DNA of 64,000 bases from Blastomonas sp. SL216 (GTDB lineage: Bacteria > Pseudomonadota > Alphaproteobacteria > Sphingomonadales > Sphingomonadaceae): NCBI GenBank assembly GCA_026625625.1, contig CP113055.1, positions 2,420,501-2,484,500 on the forward strand. Direction: 5' to 3'. Numbering within the stretch: position 1 is the stretch's first letter; the number at the start of each line of letters is the position of its first letter. Both the position numbers and the translations under genes were made by a program. Shown here piece by piece: positions 28,204-37,501 of this stretch. The notes under the pieces were generated by a model that searched no databases, had not been told where the DNA came from, and saw only the letters and a list, made by a program, of their open reading frames with translations.

Positions 28204-29616
28204 TCATGCCGTGCCGGTTTTCGCGTCGGCATAGCGGCTGCGCAGATAGTGCCAGCTGGCGCGCAGCCCCATGGCCTCGCCGCCCTTGGGCTGGCCAGGG
28301 CGCGGCGTGGGACGCCAGGCATAGGTGTCGAAATGCGCCCAGGCCAGGCCTTCGCCGACAAAGCGCTGCAGGAACAGCGCTGCCGTGATCGCTCCGGCAA
28401 AGGCCCCTCCGGTATTGCCGATATCGGCGATGTCGCTCGTGTACATATCCTCATAGCCGGGCCAGAGCGGCAGCCGCCAGCACGGATCGCCGACCTGCGT
28501 GCCGCTGGCCAGCAGACCATCGGCCAGCGGGTCGCTGTTCGAGAACATGGCAGGCAGATCCGGCCCCACCGCGACGCGCGCCGCGCCGGTCAGCGTCGCA
28601 AAATCCAGGATCATGTCCGGCATGGCCTCGCTGGCCTTGGCGAGGCAATCGCCCAGCACGAGCCTTCCTTCGGCATCGGTATTGCCGATCTCGACAGTGA
28701 TGCCCTTGCGGCTCTTCAACACATCGCCCGGGCGGAAGGCGTTGCCGGAAATGGCATTTTCCACCGCACCGACCAGCATGTGCAGCCGCACCGGCAGCTT
28801 CATCCGCATGATCAGCTGCGCCAGCGCCAGCGCGTGCGCCGCGCCGCCCATGTCCTTCTTCATCAGCAGCATGCCCGATGCCGGCTTGATATCCAGCCCG
28901 CCGCTGTCGAAGCACACGCCCTTGCCGACAATCGCCACTCTGGGATGATCATCACGGCCCCAGTGCAGTTCGATCAGGCGCGGCGCATGGCTGCGCGCTG
29001 CTGCGCGGCCCACGGCATGGATCATCGGATAATGCGTTTCCAGCGCATCGCCGCGCGTCACATCGAGCAACGCGCCATAGGTCCGCGCCAGGGCAGCGGC
29101 GGCCTCTTCCAGCGCGGCGGGGCCCATGTCTTCGGCAGGGGTGTTGACCAGATCGCGCACCCAGGCGGTCGCCTCCGCCTCGGCCATCGCCGCATCGCTG
29201 CGCGCGGGATCACTGGTCAGCAGCACGCGCGGCCCTTGCGGGTTCTCGTCGGGCTTCTTGTAGGTGGTGAACCGGTGCTGCGCGAGCGCCCAGCCGATCA
29301 GCGCGTCCCCTGGGCGGAGATCGCCCGCCAGCCGGTAATGCCCCGCCGCCAGCACTTCGGCCACCTTGGCCAGGCACCAGGGACGCAGATTTGCGGCATC
29401 GCTGACGCCCAGCACCACCGCCCAGTCATCGGGCTGGTCGCCCGGCACTACGACCAGCTCGTGCGGGCGCGCGGTGAAGCGCATCGCAGCGAGATGATTG
29501 CGGATGCGCGGCGGCGCCGCGCCCAGCCAATCGGCAAGCCCAGGCTTGTCGACAAGGTGAATGCTGCGCGCGGGCTGGCCAAGGTCCGGCTGGACGAGGG
29601 AAGACAAATCAATCAT
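28204..29616 (-). CDS. Leucyl aminopeptidase family (M17) metallopeptidase
   Basis: 470 residues. The C-terminal catalytic domain carries the M17 metal-site motifs VGKGVCFDSGGLDIKP, the catalytic-lysine region MLLMKKDMGGAAHALALAQL and the signature NTDAEGRLVLGD. The N-terminal domain (about 1-150) is shorter than in E. coli PepA. It removes N-terminal residues from peptides in the cytosol, using two divalent metals. It lies just upstream of the NlpC/P60-argC pair on the same strand, with about 110 bases between them, and divergent from the lipoprotein gene, so it may belong to one peptide-processing transcription unit. Confidence 0.93.
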   Translation of the reverse strand: MIDLSSLVQPDLGQPARSIHLVDKPGLADWLGAAPPRIRNHLAAMRFTARPHELVVVPGDQPDDWAVVLGVSDAANLRPWCLAKVAEVLAAGHYRLAGDLRPGDALIGWALAQHRFTTYKKPDENPQGPRVLLTSDPARSDAAMAEAEATAWVRDLVNTPAEDMGPAALEEAAAALARTYGALLDVTRGDALETHYPMIHAVGRAAARSHAPRLIELHWGRDDHPRVAIVGKGVCFDSGGLDIKPASGMLLMKKDMGGAAHALALAQLIMRMKLPVRLHMLVGAVENAISGNAFRPGDVLKSRKGITVEIGNTDAEGRLVLGDCLAKASEAMPDMILDFATLTGAARVAVGPDLPAMFSNSDPLADGLLASGTQVGDPCWRLPLWPGYEDMYTSDIADIGNTGGAFAGAITAALFLQRFVGEGLAWAHFDTYAWRPTPRPGQPKGGEAMGLRASWHYLRSRYADAKTGTA

Positions 29617-29661
29617 TGTCGGGTCTTACAGCATTATGACGCGCAACTGCGAGAGAGAATC

Positions 29662-30468
29662 ATGATCGTCCGCAAACCCGCCCATCTGGCGCTCGCCGCG
29701 CTGGCAGCCCTTGCGCTGCCCGCGATGGCCGCCTGCGGACAGCAGGTGCCCGAGGCGAGCAAGCCCAAGCCCGCAGCGACGGAAAAGAGCGCGGCCAAGC
29801 CGGTCACGTTTGAGCGCGAGACCGAGAAATTCACCTATAGCTATGCCTATCCGGCCGAGGCCGCGGCCATTCCGGCACTCGCCAAGCTGCTCGAGGCCGA
29901 TCGCGTCAAGGGGCTGGCCGAGCTGGAAAAGGAAGCGGCAGCCGCCGAGAAGGACGCCAGGGAAAACGATTATCCCTATAATCCCAACATGATGGGGACG
30001 AGCTGGTCGACCACCGGCAATACCGGACCGCTGCTCGCGATGCTGGGCGAGATCAGCAGCTATTCGGGCGGCGCGCACGGCAATACCGGCTATGAGGCGC
30101 TGCTCTGGGACAAGCCGGCATCGCGCCGGGTCAAGATCGAAGACCTGTTCACCGACATGGCCGCCGCGCTGGAGCCGATGCGCAAGCCCTATTGCGACGG
30201 GCTGAATGCCGAACGGCTGGAGCGGCGCGGCGAATATGCCGGCGAGGCCGACGACATGTTCAACGCCTGTCCGCCGTTCAGCGACCTGGTCATCATCCCC
30301 TCGGCGGTCGGCAATGACGGGTTCGACCGGATCGTGTTCGTCGCAGGGCCCTATGTGGCCGGCCCCTATGTCGAAGGCGTGTACGAGATCAGCGTGCCGG
30401 TTACCGCGCAGACGGTTGCCAGCATCAAGCCCGTTTATCGCCCTGCATTCAGCGCGACGGCCCCATAA
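29662..30468 (+). CDS. DUF4163/DUF3298-type exported lipoprotein
   Basis: 268 residues from the ATG at 29662, with GAGAGA just upstream. The N-terminus is a lipoprotein-like signal ending LPAMAACG (Cys at about 24). A Lys/Pro/Ala linker is followed by TFERETEKFTYSYAYPAEAA, then SYSGGAHGNTGYEALLWDK, the conserved GGAH block of DUF3298 proteins, and ACPPFSDLVIIPSAVGNDGF. Proteins with this pair of domains are envelope proteins of the RsiV/PdaC kind, which can bind peptidoglycan or lysozyme; binding here is untested. A direct repeat VAGPYVAGPYV lies near the end. Confidence 0.8.
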   Translation: MIVRKPAHLALAALAALALPAMAACGQQVPEASKPKPAATEKSAAKPVTFERETEKFTYSYAYPAEAAAIPALAKLLEADRVKGLAELEKEAAAAEKDARENDYPYNPNMMGTSWSTTGNTGPLLAMLGEISSYSGGAHGNTGYEALLWDKPASRRVKIEDLFTDMAAALEPMRKPYCDGLNAERLERRGEYAGEADDMFNACPPFSDLVIIPSAVGNDGFDRIVFVAGPYVAGPYVEGVYEISVPVTAQTVASIKPVYRPAFSATAP

Positions 30469-30471
30469 CCG

Positions 30472-31992
30472 CTATTCGGCCGCGATTGCGGCAGGTGTCT
30501 CGATTTCGGCCTCGGCCTTGCGGAAGGCGAGCACGCCATCGTCCACCGCGTCCTCGCGCAGCACCTTGCGGTCGAACAGATAATCCTGGTTGAGCCGCCA
30601 GGGCATGCGGTCGCCCTGTTTGGGCAGGATGTCGAGCGCGCGCTGGACATAGCCGGAGGAGAAATCGAAGATCTGCTCTTCATTGACCGGCCCGTCGCTG
30701 CCCAGCACCGGCACCGCAATCTGGCTGCCGGTTGCCGCCATGTGGTTCAGTTGGCGGCAGACGAAATCGGCGACGATATCGACCTTGAGCGTCCAAGAGG
30801 CGTTCAGATAGCCGAACACGATCGCCATGTTCGGCACATCGCTGAACATGCAGCCCTTGTAATAGAAATGCTGCGTGAAATCGACCGGCTGGCGATCGAC
30901 CGAGAAATCGACCTTGCCCGCCATCGCCAGCTTCAGACCCGTCGCGGTGACGATCACATCGGCGTCGAGATGACGCCCTGACTTGAGCTGGATGCCGGTG
31001 GGGGTGAAGCGGTCGATATGGTCGGTGACGATATCCGCCTTTCCGTCGCGGATCGCCTTGAACATGTCGCCATCGGGCACCAGGCACAGCCGCTGTTCCC
31101 ACGGGCCGTAAGGCGGCTGGAAATCGGGCTCGTGCATCTTGCTGCCCATGATCTTGCGGATGCGCTTGAGCAGATAGTCGCCGACCTTTTTCGGGTTCTC
31201 GCGCGCGCGTCTGAAAGCGATCTGCTGCATCCGCACATTCTTGAAGCGGATGAGACGATAGGCCCATTCGTCGGGCATGATCGCGCGCAGCGAGTTGGCG
31301 AGCCAGTCCTTGGCGGGGCGGCTCCAGTACCAGGTCGGCGTGCGCTGGAGCATCGTCACGTGGCTAGCCTTGTCGGTCATCGACGGCACGATCGTCACCG
31401 CCGTCGCGCCCGACCCGATGACGACAATGCGCTTGCCCGCATAGTTGAAGCCCTTGGGCCAGAATTGCGGATGGATGATCTCGCCGCCAAAGCTTTCGCG
31501 CCCGGCAAAGGCGGGATCATAGCCCTGATCATAGTCGTAATAGCCGGTGCCCATAAACAGATAGCTGCAGGTCAGATGCTGCACGCCCTGGCCTTCGACC
31601 TCGGCTGCAATGGTCCAGCGCGCCTCGCTGCTCGACCAGCTGGCCGAGAGCACCTTGTGGCCGAGCCGGATATGATCGTTCAGCCCGCGCTCGTCCTTGA
31701 TGCGCTTGAGATAGCTGAGGATCGAGGGGCCGTCGGCAATCGCCTTCTGCTCGCGCCAGGGTTCGAACTCGAAGCCCAGCGTATGCATGTCGCTGTCAGA
31801 GCGGATGCCGGGATATTGGAACAGGTTCCACGTGCCGCCGACGTCGCTCCGCCGCTCCAGAATCGCGAACGTCCGGTCCGGGCACTTTTCCTTCAGGTGC
31901 ACCGCCATGCCGATGCCGGAAATCCCGGCCCCTATGATCAGGACATCGACATGGGCAGCGGCTTTGAGGTCGGACGGCTTTTCGTGCTTCAT
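30472..31992 (-). CDS. Flavin-containing monooxygenase (Baeyer-Villiger / FMO type)
   Basis: 506 residues. FAD-binding GxGxxG is at the front (DVLIIGAGISGIGMAVHL), followed by ERRSDVGGTWNLFQYPG and the fingerprint F-G-G-E-I-I-H-P-Q-F-W-P, which fits the FxGxxxHxxxWP/D motif. The second Rossmann motif RIVVIGSGATAVTIVPSM binds NADPH, and ATGLKL follows. It would insert one oxygen atom into a ketone or soft nucleophile; the substrate is unknown. The gene ends 3 bases from the convergent lipoprotein gene and is separate from the hydroxyproline cluster, although on the same strand as its ALDH. Confidence 0.9.
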   Translation of the reverse strand: MKHEKPSDLKAAAHVDVLIIGAGISGIGMAVHLKEKCPDRTFAILERRSDVGGTWNLFQYPGIRSDSDMHTLGFEFEPWREQKAIADGPSILSYLKRIKDERGLNDHIRLGHKVLSASWSSSEARWTIAAEVEGQGVQHLTCSYLFMGTGYYDYDQGYDPAFAGRESFGGEIIHPQFWPKGFNYAGKRIVVIGSGATAVTIVPSMTDKASHVTMLQRTPTWYWSRPAKDWLANSLRAIMPDEWAYRLIRFKNVRMQQIAFRRARENPKKVGDYLLKRIRKIMGSKMHEPDFQPPYGPWEQRLCLVPDGDMFKAIRDGKADIVTDHIDRFTPTGIQLKSGRHLDADVIVTATGLKLAMAGKVDFSVDRQPVDFTQHFYYKGCMFSDVPNMAIVFGYLNASWTLKVDIVADFVCRQLNHMAATGSQIAVPVLGSDGPVNEEQIFDFSSGYVQRALDILPKQGDRMPWRLNQDYLFDRKVLREDAVDDGVLAFRKAEAEIETPAAIAAE

Positions 31993-32102
31993 GACGTGGC
32001 TCTCCAGTCGCGGGCCGGTGCGTTCGGCTCTGTTGGCGACAGGTTTGCTTACATCGTTGTGAATTGCAACTGGTATCGGACCGCAACGGCCATATTTTGC
32101 GC

Positions 32103-33692
32103 CTAAGCGAGACGCCAGGCTCCGTCGATCCGCGCCAATGCGCCCGCCTGCGCGCCGTCGCGCAGGCCTTCGGGCAGCAGCATTTCGGGCAGGTCCTGAT
32201 AGGCGACTGGGCGCAGGAAGCGATCGATCGCCAGCGTGCCGACCGATGTCGTGCGCCCGTCCGATGTCGCAGGATAGGGCCCGCCATGGTTGATCGCATG
32301 GGTTACCTCGACCCCGGTCGGCCAGCCATTGGCAAGGATGCGGCCGACCCGGCGTTCCAGCACGGGCAACAGCGCGCGCGCGTCTGCAAGATCGGCATCG
32401 TCCATGTGCAGCGTCGCGGTCAGCTGGCCTTCCAGCCCGCGCAGCACGGCCAGCAGTTGCTCCCGATCAGCACAGCGCACCACGATCGACGACGCGCCGA
32501 ACACCTCGTGCTGCAACTCGCGATGCGCCAGCCAATCGGACGCCGTGACGCTGAACAGCGCCGCGCGTCCTTCGTGCGGACCAATGGGGTAGACGCCGCG
32601 CGCGATGGTCTTGACCTCGGGTGTCGCAGCCAGCGCAGCGCTGCCCTTCTCATAGGCCGAATGGATGCCGGCGGTGAGCATGGTCTGCGGGTTCTGTGCC
32701 TCGACCAGCGCGCCTGCCTCGGCGAGGAACGCGTCCAGCTCTGGCCCGTCGAGCGCGAGCACCAGGCCGGGATTGGTGCAGAACTGGCCCGATCCCAGGG
32801 TCAGCGATCCGATATAGCCCGCTGCCAGCGCCGTGCCCCGGCTGGCGAGCGCGTGCGGCAACACGATGACCGGGTTGATCGCCGACATTTCGGCATAGAC
32901 CGGGATCGGCTGAGGCCTGCTCGCCGCGATCTTCATCAGCGCCTCGCCGCCGCTGCGCGATCCGGTAAAGCCCACCGCCTGGATGCGCGGATCGGCGACC
33001 AGGCCTGCGCCGATGGCATTGTCCGCTCCCGTCACCAGGCTGAACACACCCGCAGGCATGCCGGTATCTGCCGCCGCCTTGCTGATCGCGCCTGCGACCA
33101 GCTCCGCGGTGCCGGGATGCGCGGGATGGCCCTTGACCACGACCGGGCATCCGGCGGCCAGCGCCGATGCGGTGTCGCCGCCCGCCGTCGAAAAGGCGAG
33201 CGGGAAGTTGGACGCGCCGAACACCGCGACCGGCCCCAGCGGGACCATGCGCAGACGCAAGTCGGGCTTGGGCGGGGTGCGCGCCGGGTCGGCATGGTCG
33301 ATGCGCAGCTTGAGCCACTGGCCGTCGCGCACTTCTGCGGCAAACAGGCGCAGCTGGCCGCAGGTGCGCCCGCGCTCGCCGGTGATGCGCGCGAGCGGCA
33401 GGCCCGATTCGGCGCAGGCGCGGCTCAGCAGCGCATCGCCCAGCGCCTCGATCTCGGCCGCGATCGCTTCCAGGAACGCCGCGCGCCTTTCCAGGGGCAG
33501 ATCGGCAAAGGCAATCGCGGCGTCCTCGGCAGCCGCGCAGGCATCGGCAATGTCCTGCTGGCTGGCGCTGAAAAAGCCGATATCGGCGATGCTCGCGCCT
33601 TTGGCGGGGTCATAGGCGTGAAAAGTCTCGCCATGGCCACGGCGTTCGCCCGCGATGAAAAACTGGCCGGTCAGGGTCGCATTCTGGGTCAC
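32103..33692 (-). CDS. 2-oxoglutarate semialdehyde dehydrogenase (hydroxyproline pathway ALDH)
   Basis: 529 residues, start GTG at 33692 overlapping the preceding stop (GTGA). Aldehyde dehydrogenase of the KGSADH-III type: the NADP region SNFPLAFSTAGGDTASALAAG, GFTGSRSGGEAL, catalytic Glu in YAEMSAINPVIV and catalytic Cys in LGSGQFCTNPG. These sequences characterise alpha-ketoglutaric semialdehyde dehydrogenases of hydroxyproline, glucarate or arabinose breakdown. Position at the end of the epimerase-deaminase operon makes the hydroxyproline assignment likely. It converts the semialdehyde to 2-oxoglutarate for the TCA cycle. Confidence 0.9.
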   Translation of the reverse strand: MTQNATLTGQFFIAGERRGHGETFHAYDPAKGASIADIGFFSASQQDIADACAAAEDAAIAFADLPLERRAAFLEAIAAEIEALGDALLSRACAESGLPLARITGERGRTCGQLRLFAAEVRDGQWLKLRIDHADPARTPPKPDLRLRMVPLGPVAVFGASNFPLAFSTAGGDTASALAAGCPVVVKGHPAHPGTAELVAGAISKAAADTGMPAGVFSLVTGADNAIGAGLVADPRIQAVGFTGSRSGGEALMKIAASRPQPIPVYAEMSAINPVIVLPHALASRGTALAAGYIGSLTLGSGQFCTNPGLVLALDGPELDAFLAEAGALVEAQNPQTMLTAGIHSAYEKGSAALAATPEVKTIARGVYPIGPHEGRAALFSVTASDWLAHRELQHEVFGASSIVVRCADREQLLAVLRGLEGQLTATLHMDDADLADARALLPVLERRVGRILANGWPTGVEVTHAINHGGPYPATSDGRTTSVGTLAIDRFLRPVAYQDLPEMLLPEGLRDGAQAGALARIDGAWRLA

Positions 33693-35326
33693 TGGGTAAG
33701 GTCTTCCTGTTCGATGGTCATATAGCCCGGCGGCAGCCCGCGCTCGGCCTTGGAGCGCGCCACCATCGCGCGGATGTCCGCGCGCAGTGCCTTGCCCTCG
33801 TAGAAAATGCCGTCCTTCACCGTCCAGGCGATGCCGCCGACACGCTGCGCCTTGCCGGTCGCATCGTCGAGCTTGAGCGTGCCGGTGGCGAACAACAGCT
33901 TGAGATTGGCGACCGGGTTGCCCTTGACGATGACGAGGTCAGCCTTCTTGCCGGGCTCGATCGTGCCGATATCGGCATCATGCCCCAGCAGCCGCGCACC
34001 CTGCTGCGTCGCGCTGTGGATCACCTCGAGCGGGCTGAACCCGGCCTCGCGCAGCAGCTCCATCTCCTGGATATAGCCGAAGCCATAGGTGTTGTAGATA
34101 TAGCCGGCGTCCGACCCGACCGTGACGCGCCCGCCGCGATTCTTGTATTCGTTGACGAACGTCATCCACAGCCGGAAGTTCTCCTTCCAGTCCATCTCGC
34201 GCTCGGTGGTCCAGTCGAACCAGTAGGAGCCGTGATTGATGCGGCTGGGCCGGTACCAGTCCCACAAGGCGGGCATGGTATAGTCATTGTGCCAGAAGGC
34301 GCGGTTCATCCGCATCAGGTCGCGGCTGGCAAGATAGGCGGTGAAGGTCGGATCGATGGTGAAGCCGCGCTCGATCAGCGTGTCCATCACCTCGTTCCAT
34401 TTGTCCGATCCCGGCTTGGCGGCCTGCTGCCAGAGCCGCCCTGCCTCACCAAAGCGCATCTGCTCGTCGGTGTTGATGAAGTCGCCCGGCCAGTCCTGCA
34501 GCTTGCGGTCGGTGAACATCGCTTCGGGCAGGCCGTACCAATGCTCCATCGATTCGAGGCCCGCGCCGCTGGTGCGCAGGACATTGGCATAGGCGACGAC
34601 GCCCTGGGCGTGGTGCATCGTCGAATGCATGCCCAGCTTTTTCGTCTCGTCGATCGCGGCGAGCAAGGCCGCTTCGCTGCCGCCGATGAACTTGATGCCG
34701 TCCGCACCGCGCCTTTTGGCATCGCGCACCGCAGCGCGGCCCTGCTCCGCCGTGCGGATGGGCAGGCCGATCTGCTGGAACATCGGGTAAATATCGAGCC
34801 GGGGGCCGACAATCTCGTTGCGCGCCAGCCGCCCCTTGATCGCCACCTGCTGCTCGATCGACATTTCGGACGAGCCGACATTGCGCGCGGTGGTGATGCC
34901 ATGCGCCAGCCAGAGCTTGAGCACATAGTCGCTCGGCACGCCCTGCCCGTCGCTCAATGTGTGCAGGTGGACATGCGCATCGACGAAACCGGGCAGCACA
35001 TAATGGCCGGTCAGGTCATATTCCCTGTCGCCGCGCGGCGGCCTGCGCGCTTCCTTGATCGCGCCGGGCGCACCGATGCTGGCGATCTGGACGATGCGGT
35101 CGTTCTCGATGACGATATCGACCGGACCCTGGGCGGGCGCGCCGGTGCCATCGACATAGATCGCGTTGCGCAGCACGGTGCGCGGCCAGGGCCCCTCGCC
35201 CAAAGTGCGCGCAGGGATGGGGTCGGCAGCCTCGCGCTTTTCCGCCTGGCCCAGCGATTGCGCCGAAACGCTGCCCGCCAAGGCAAGCGCCGACAGGCTC
35301 GCCAGCAAAATCCGACCGATCCGCAT
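33689..35326 (-). CDS. Exported amidohydrolase-superfamily metallohydrolase (prolidase-like, COG1228)
   Basis: 545 residues from the ATG at 35326, which begins a signal peptide ending GSVSAQS. Amidohydrolase fold: GFVDAHVHLHTLSDG gives the HxH metal ligands, and TVGSDAGYIYNTYGFG and GTIEPGKKADLVIVKGNPV are typical of the imidazolonepropionase/prolidase-like COG1228 group. Several members of that group hydrolyse Xaa-Pro or Xaa-Hyp dipeptides. Because the gene sits inside a hydroxyproline operon and overlaps the ALDH start, a periplasmic prolidase that frees hydroxyproline is a reasonable inference. Other amide or lactam substrates are possible. Confidence 0.8.
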   Translation of the reverse strand: MRIGRILLASLSALALAGSVSAQSLGQAEKREAADPIPARTLGEGPWPRTVLRNAIYVDGTGAPAQGPVDIVIENDRIVQIASIGAPGAIKEARRPPRGDREYDLTGHYVLPGFVDAHVHLHTLSDGQGVPSDYVLKLWLAHGITTARNVGSSEMSIEQQVAIKGRLARNEIVGPRLDIYPMFQQIGLPIRTAEQGRAAVRDAKRRGADGIKFIGGSEAALLAAIDETKKLGMHSTMHHAQGVVAYANVLRTSGAGLESMEHWYGLPEAMFTDRKLQDWPGDFINTDEQMRFGEAGRLWQQAAKPGSDKWNEVMDTLIERGFTIDPTFTAYLASRDLMRMNRAFWHNDYTMPALWDWYRPSRINHGSYWFDWTTEREMDWKENFRLWMTFVNEYKNRGGRVTVGSDAGYIYNTYGFGYIQEMELLREAGFSPLEVIHSATQQGARLLGHDADIGTIEPGKKADLVIVKGNPVANLKLLFATGTLKLDDATGKAQRVGGIAWTVKDGIFYEGKALRADIRAMVARSKAERGLPPGYMTIEQEDLTQ

Positions 35327-35367
35327 ATATCGTCCCCTGTTGCAGGCCTTTGGCGGCCCGTCGAAAA

Positions 35368-36792
35368 TCAGACCCCCGCCGCCTGGTCCTGCAAAGCCTG
35401 GCTGCGCGAGCGGCTGTAGAGGAAGTAGAAGGCCAGGCCCGCAACGTTCCACAGCGCAAAGCGCACCAAAGTCTGCGAGGGCAGGCTGGCGAGCAGGTAC
35501 AGACAGCCCAGGATGGCCAGCGTGCCGACCAGATAGGGCTGCGGGCACTTGAACACGCGCTTGAGCTCTGGCGCGCGCTTGCGCAGCACCATCAGGCAGC
35601 CGCCCACCGCGATGAACGCCAGCAGCGTGCCTGCATTGGCGAGCTCTGCAATCTCGTCGAGCCGGAAGAAGCCGGCGACGGCGGCGACGAATACCCCGGT
35701 AATGCCGGTGACCAGCACCGGCGCACCGGTCTTGGGCGAGACGCGCGACAGCACCGGCGGAAGCAGTCCGTCGCGCGCCATCACGAAGAAGATGCGGCTC
35801 TGGCCGTACATCATCACCAGGATGACCGAGGGCAGCGCGATCAGCGCCGCCAGCGCGACCAGATAGGATGCGGTGGGATGTCCCAGGGTGCGCAGCACCA
35901 GCGCCAGCGGTTCGGGCGAATTGCCCAGCGTCAGGTACGACATCGCGCCGACGGCCGACAATGCGACCGCCATGTAGATCAGCGTGCACACCGCCATCGA
36001 TCCGATGATGCCGATGGTCAGATCGCGCCCCGGATTGCGCGCCTCTTCCGCAGACGTTGCTACCGCGTCAAAGCCGTAAAAGGCGAAGAACACGATCGCG
36101 GCGGCCGCCATCACCCCGCGCGTCGATCCGTCCTGCACGGTGCTGCCAAAGCCATAGGGCATGAACGGGGTGAAATTCTGCGCGTCGAACGCGGGCAGCG
36201 CCAGCGCAATGAATGCGGTCAGCGCGGCGAGCTTGATGATCACCAGAATGATGTTGAGCGTCGCGCTCTCGCGCGTCCCGGCCATCAGCATGCCGGCAAT
36301 CGCCAGCGAGACGATGACGGCAGGCAGGTTGATGATGCCGCCGGCATGCGGACCCGACAGCAGCATGGCGGGCAGTTCAACCCCCGCCGATTGCAGCCAG
36401 CCGACCAGATAGCCCGACCAGCCGACCGCCACGGTCGAACAGGCGAGCGAATATTCGAGGATCAGGCTCCAGCCGACCACCCAGGCCAGAGTCTCGCCCA
36501 CCACCGAATAGGTATAGGTGTACGCCGACCCAGCGGTCGGTATCATCGTGGCGAGTTCGGCATAGGCGAGCGCGGCGCAGGCGCAGACAGCACCGGCAAT
36601 GGCAAAGGCCAGGATCACCGCTGGCCCGGCGCGCTCTGCCCCCACGCCGGTCAGCGTGTAGATGCCGGTGCCGACAATCGCCCCCACGCCCAGCGCAATC
36701 AGATGCGGCCAGGACAAGGTCGGCTTCAGGCGGCTGCCCTCAGGGGCGTCGGCCGCCTGCACTATCGGTTTGATCGGCCCCAGAATCCCCAT
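35368..36792 (-). CDS. APC family amino-acid permease (CAT-like)
   Basis: 474 residues with about 12 transmembrane helices. The first reads SWPHLIALGVGAIVGTGIYT with the unwound G-x-G-x-G motif, followed by ALAYAELATMIPTAGSAYTY and WSLILEYSLACSTVAVGWSGYL; SAEEARNPGRDLTIGIIGSM lies in the middle. This is the cationic-amino-acid-transporter-like branch of the APC superfamily. Inside the hydroxyproline operon it probably imports hydroxyproline, proline or small peptides; specificity cannot be read directly. It lies 36 bases downstream of the GntR gene. Confidence 0.9.
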   Translation of the reverse strand: MGILGPIKPIVQAADAPEGSRLKPTLSWPHLIALGVGAIVGTGIYTLTGVGAERAGPAVILAFAIAGAVCACAALAYAELATMIPTAGSAYTYTYSVVGETLAWVVGWSLILEYSLACSTVAVGWSGYLVGWLQSAGVELPAMLLSGPHAGGIINLPAVIVSLAIAGMLMAGTRESATLNIILVIIKLAALTAFIALALPAFDAQNFTPFMPYGFGSTVQDGSTRGVMAAAAIVFFAFYGFDAVATSAEEARNPGRDLTIGIIGSMAVCTLIYMAVALSAVGAMSYLTLGNSPEPLALVLRTLGHPTASYLVALAALIALPSVILVMMYGQSRIFFVMARDGLLPPVLSRVSPKTGAPVLVTGITGVFVAAVAGFFRLDEIAELANAGTLLAFIAVGGCLMVLRKRAPELKRVFKCPQPYLVGTLAILGCLYLLASLPSQTLVRFALWNVAGLAFYFLYSRSRSQALQDQAAGV

Positions 36793-36828
36793 TTATCGCG
36801 TCCCTTTGTTATCATTGTGCACGGGCCT

Positions 36829-37494
36829 TCAGCCCGGCGGTCCCTTTGCGTCCGATTTCAGCTGCAGACGCAGATCGTCAAGCGTCTTGCCGATATGCAC
36901 CACGGTGAGCGCACAGATCTTGCGTTCGTCGCGCGCCAGCCAGGATGCCAGCAGGTCGCGATGCTCCTCATTGGCACGCTCGTTGCGGCCCAGCGGCTCC
37001 AGATGCTTGCGCACATAGCGCTCGGACAGCACATGCAGCCGCTCGAGGATGGTGAAGGTCACCGGTCGGCCCGCCGGGCGGAGCAGCGCCAGATGAAAGG
37101 CGCGGTTGAACGCGCCCACCCCCTCGCCATGCGAATCCGTGAGGCTGTCAAGCTTGTCGAGCAGATCGGACGCCGCCAGCTGCTCGGCCTCGCTGGCCTG
37201 GCGCGCGGCCTGGGCAATCATCTCCGGTTCAAGCTTCAGCCGCAGCGCATAGACCTCTTCGGCCTCTTCCGCCGTCAGCGGGCGGACGGTGAAGCCGCGA
37301 TTGGCCTGCGATGCGAGCAGCCCTTCCTGCTCCAGCCGGGCCAGCGCCTCGCGCAGCGGAATCTTGCTGACCCCCATTTCGGCGGCCAGCGCATCCTGTC
37401 GGATGGGGCGATCGGGCGCAACGGTGCCATTGAGAATGCGGTCGCGCACCTGATCGACCAGCTGTTCGGAAAGGTTGCGCGCGATGATGCTCAT
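36829..37494 (-). CDS. GntR/FadR-type regulator (FCD domain)
   Basis: 221 residues. The winged helix N-terminus reads SEQLVDQVRDRILNGTVAPD, RQDALAAEMGVSKIPLREAL and RLEQEGLLASQANRGFTVRP; the FCD ligand domain has ALRLKLEPEMIAQAA and GVGAFNRAFHLALLRPAGRP, with the His/Asp metal or acid-binding residues. It sits within the hydroxyproline operon, 7 bases after the epimerase stop. FCD regulators of this branch bind palindromes with a GTATAC core, and the perfect palindrome at 39441-39452 in the divergent promoter is the likely operator. Probably a repressor relieved by a pathway intermediate. Confidence 0.92.
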   Translation of the reverse strand: MSIIARNLSEQLVDQVRDRILNGTVAPDRPIRQDALAAEMGVSKIPLREALARLEQEGLLASQANRGFTVRPLTAEEAEEVYALRLKLEPEMIAQAARQASEAEQLAASDLLDKLDSLTDSHGEGVGAFNRAFHLALLRPAGRPVTFTILERLHVLSERYVRKHLEPLGRNERANEEHRDLLASWLARDERKICALTVVHIGKTLDDLRLQLKSDAKGPPG

Positions 37495-37501
37495 CGGCCC
37501 C

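Noticed and set aside
28144-29661. Plus-strand frame extending the lipoprotein gene upstream by over 500 codons
   Set aside because: It runs antisense to the M17 aminopeptidase gene. The lipoprotein has its own ATG, ribosome site and signal peptide at 29662.
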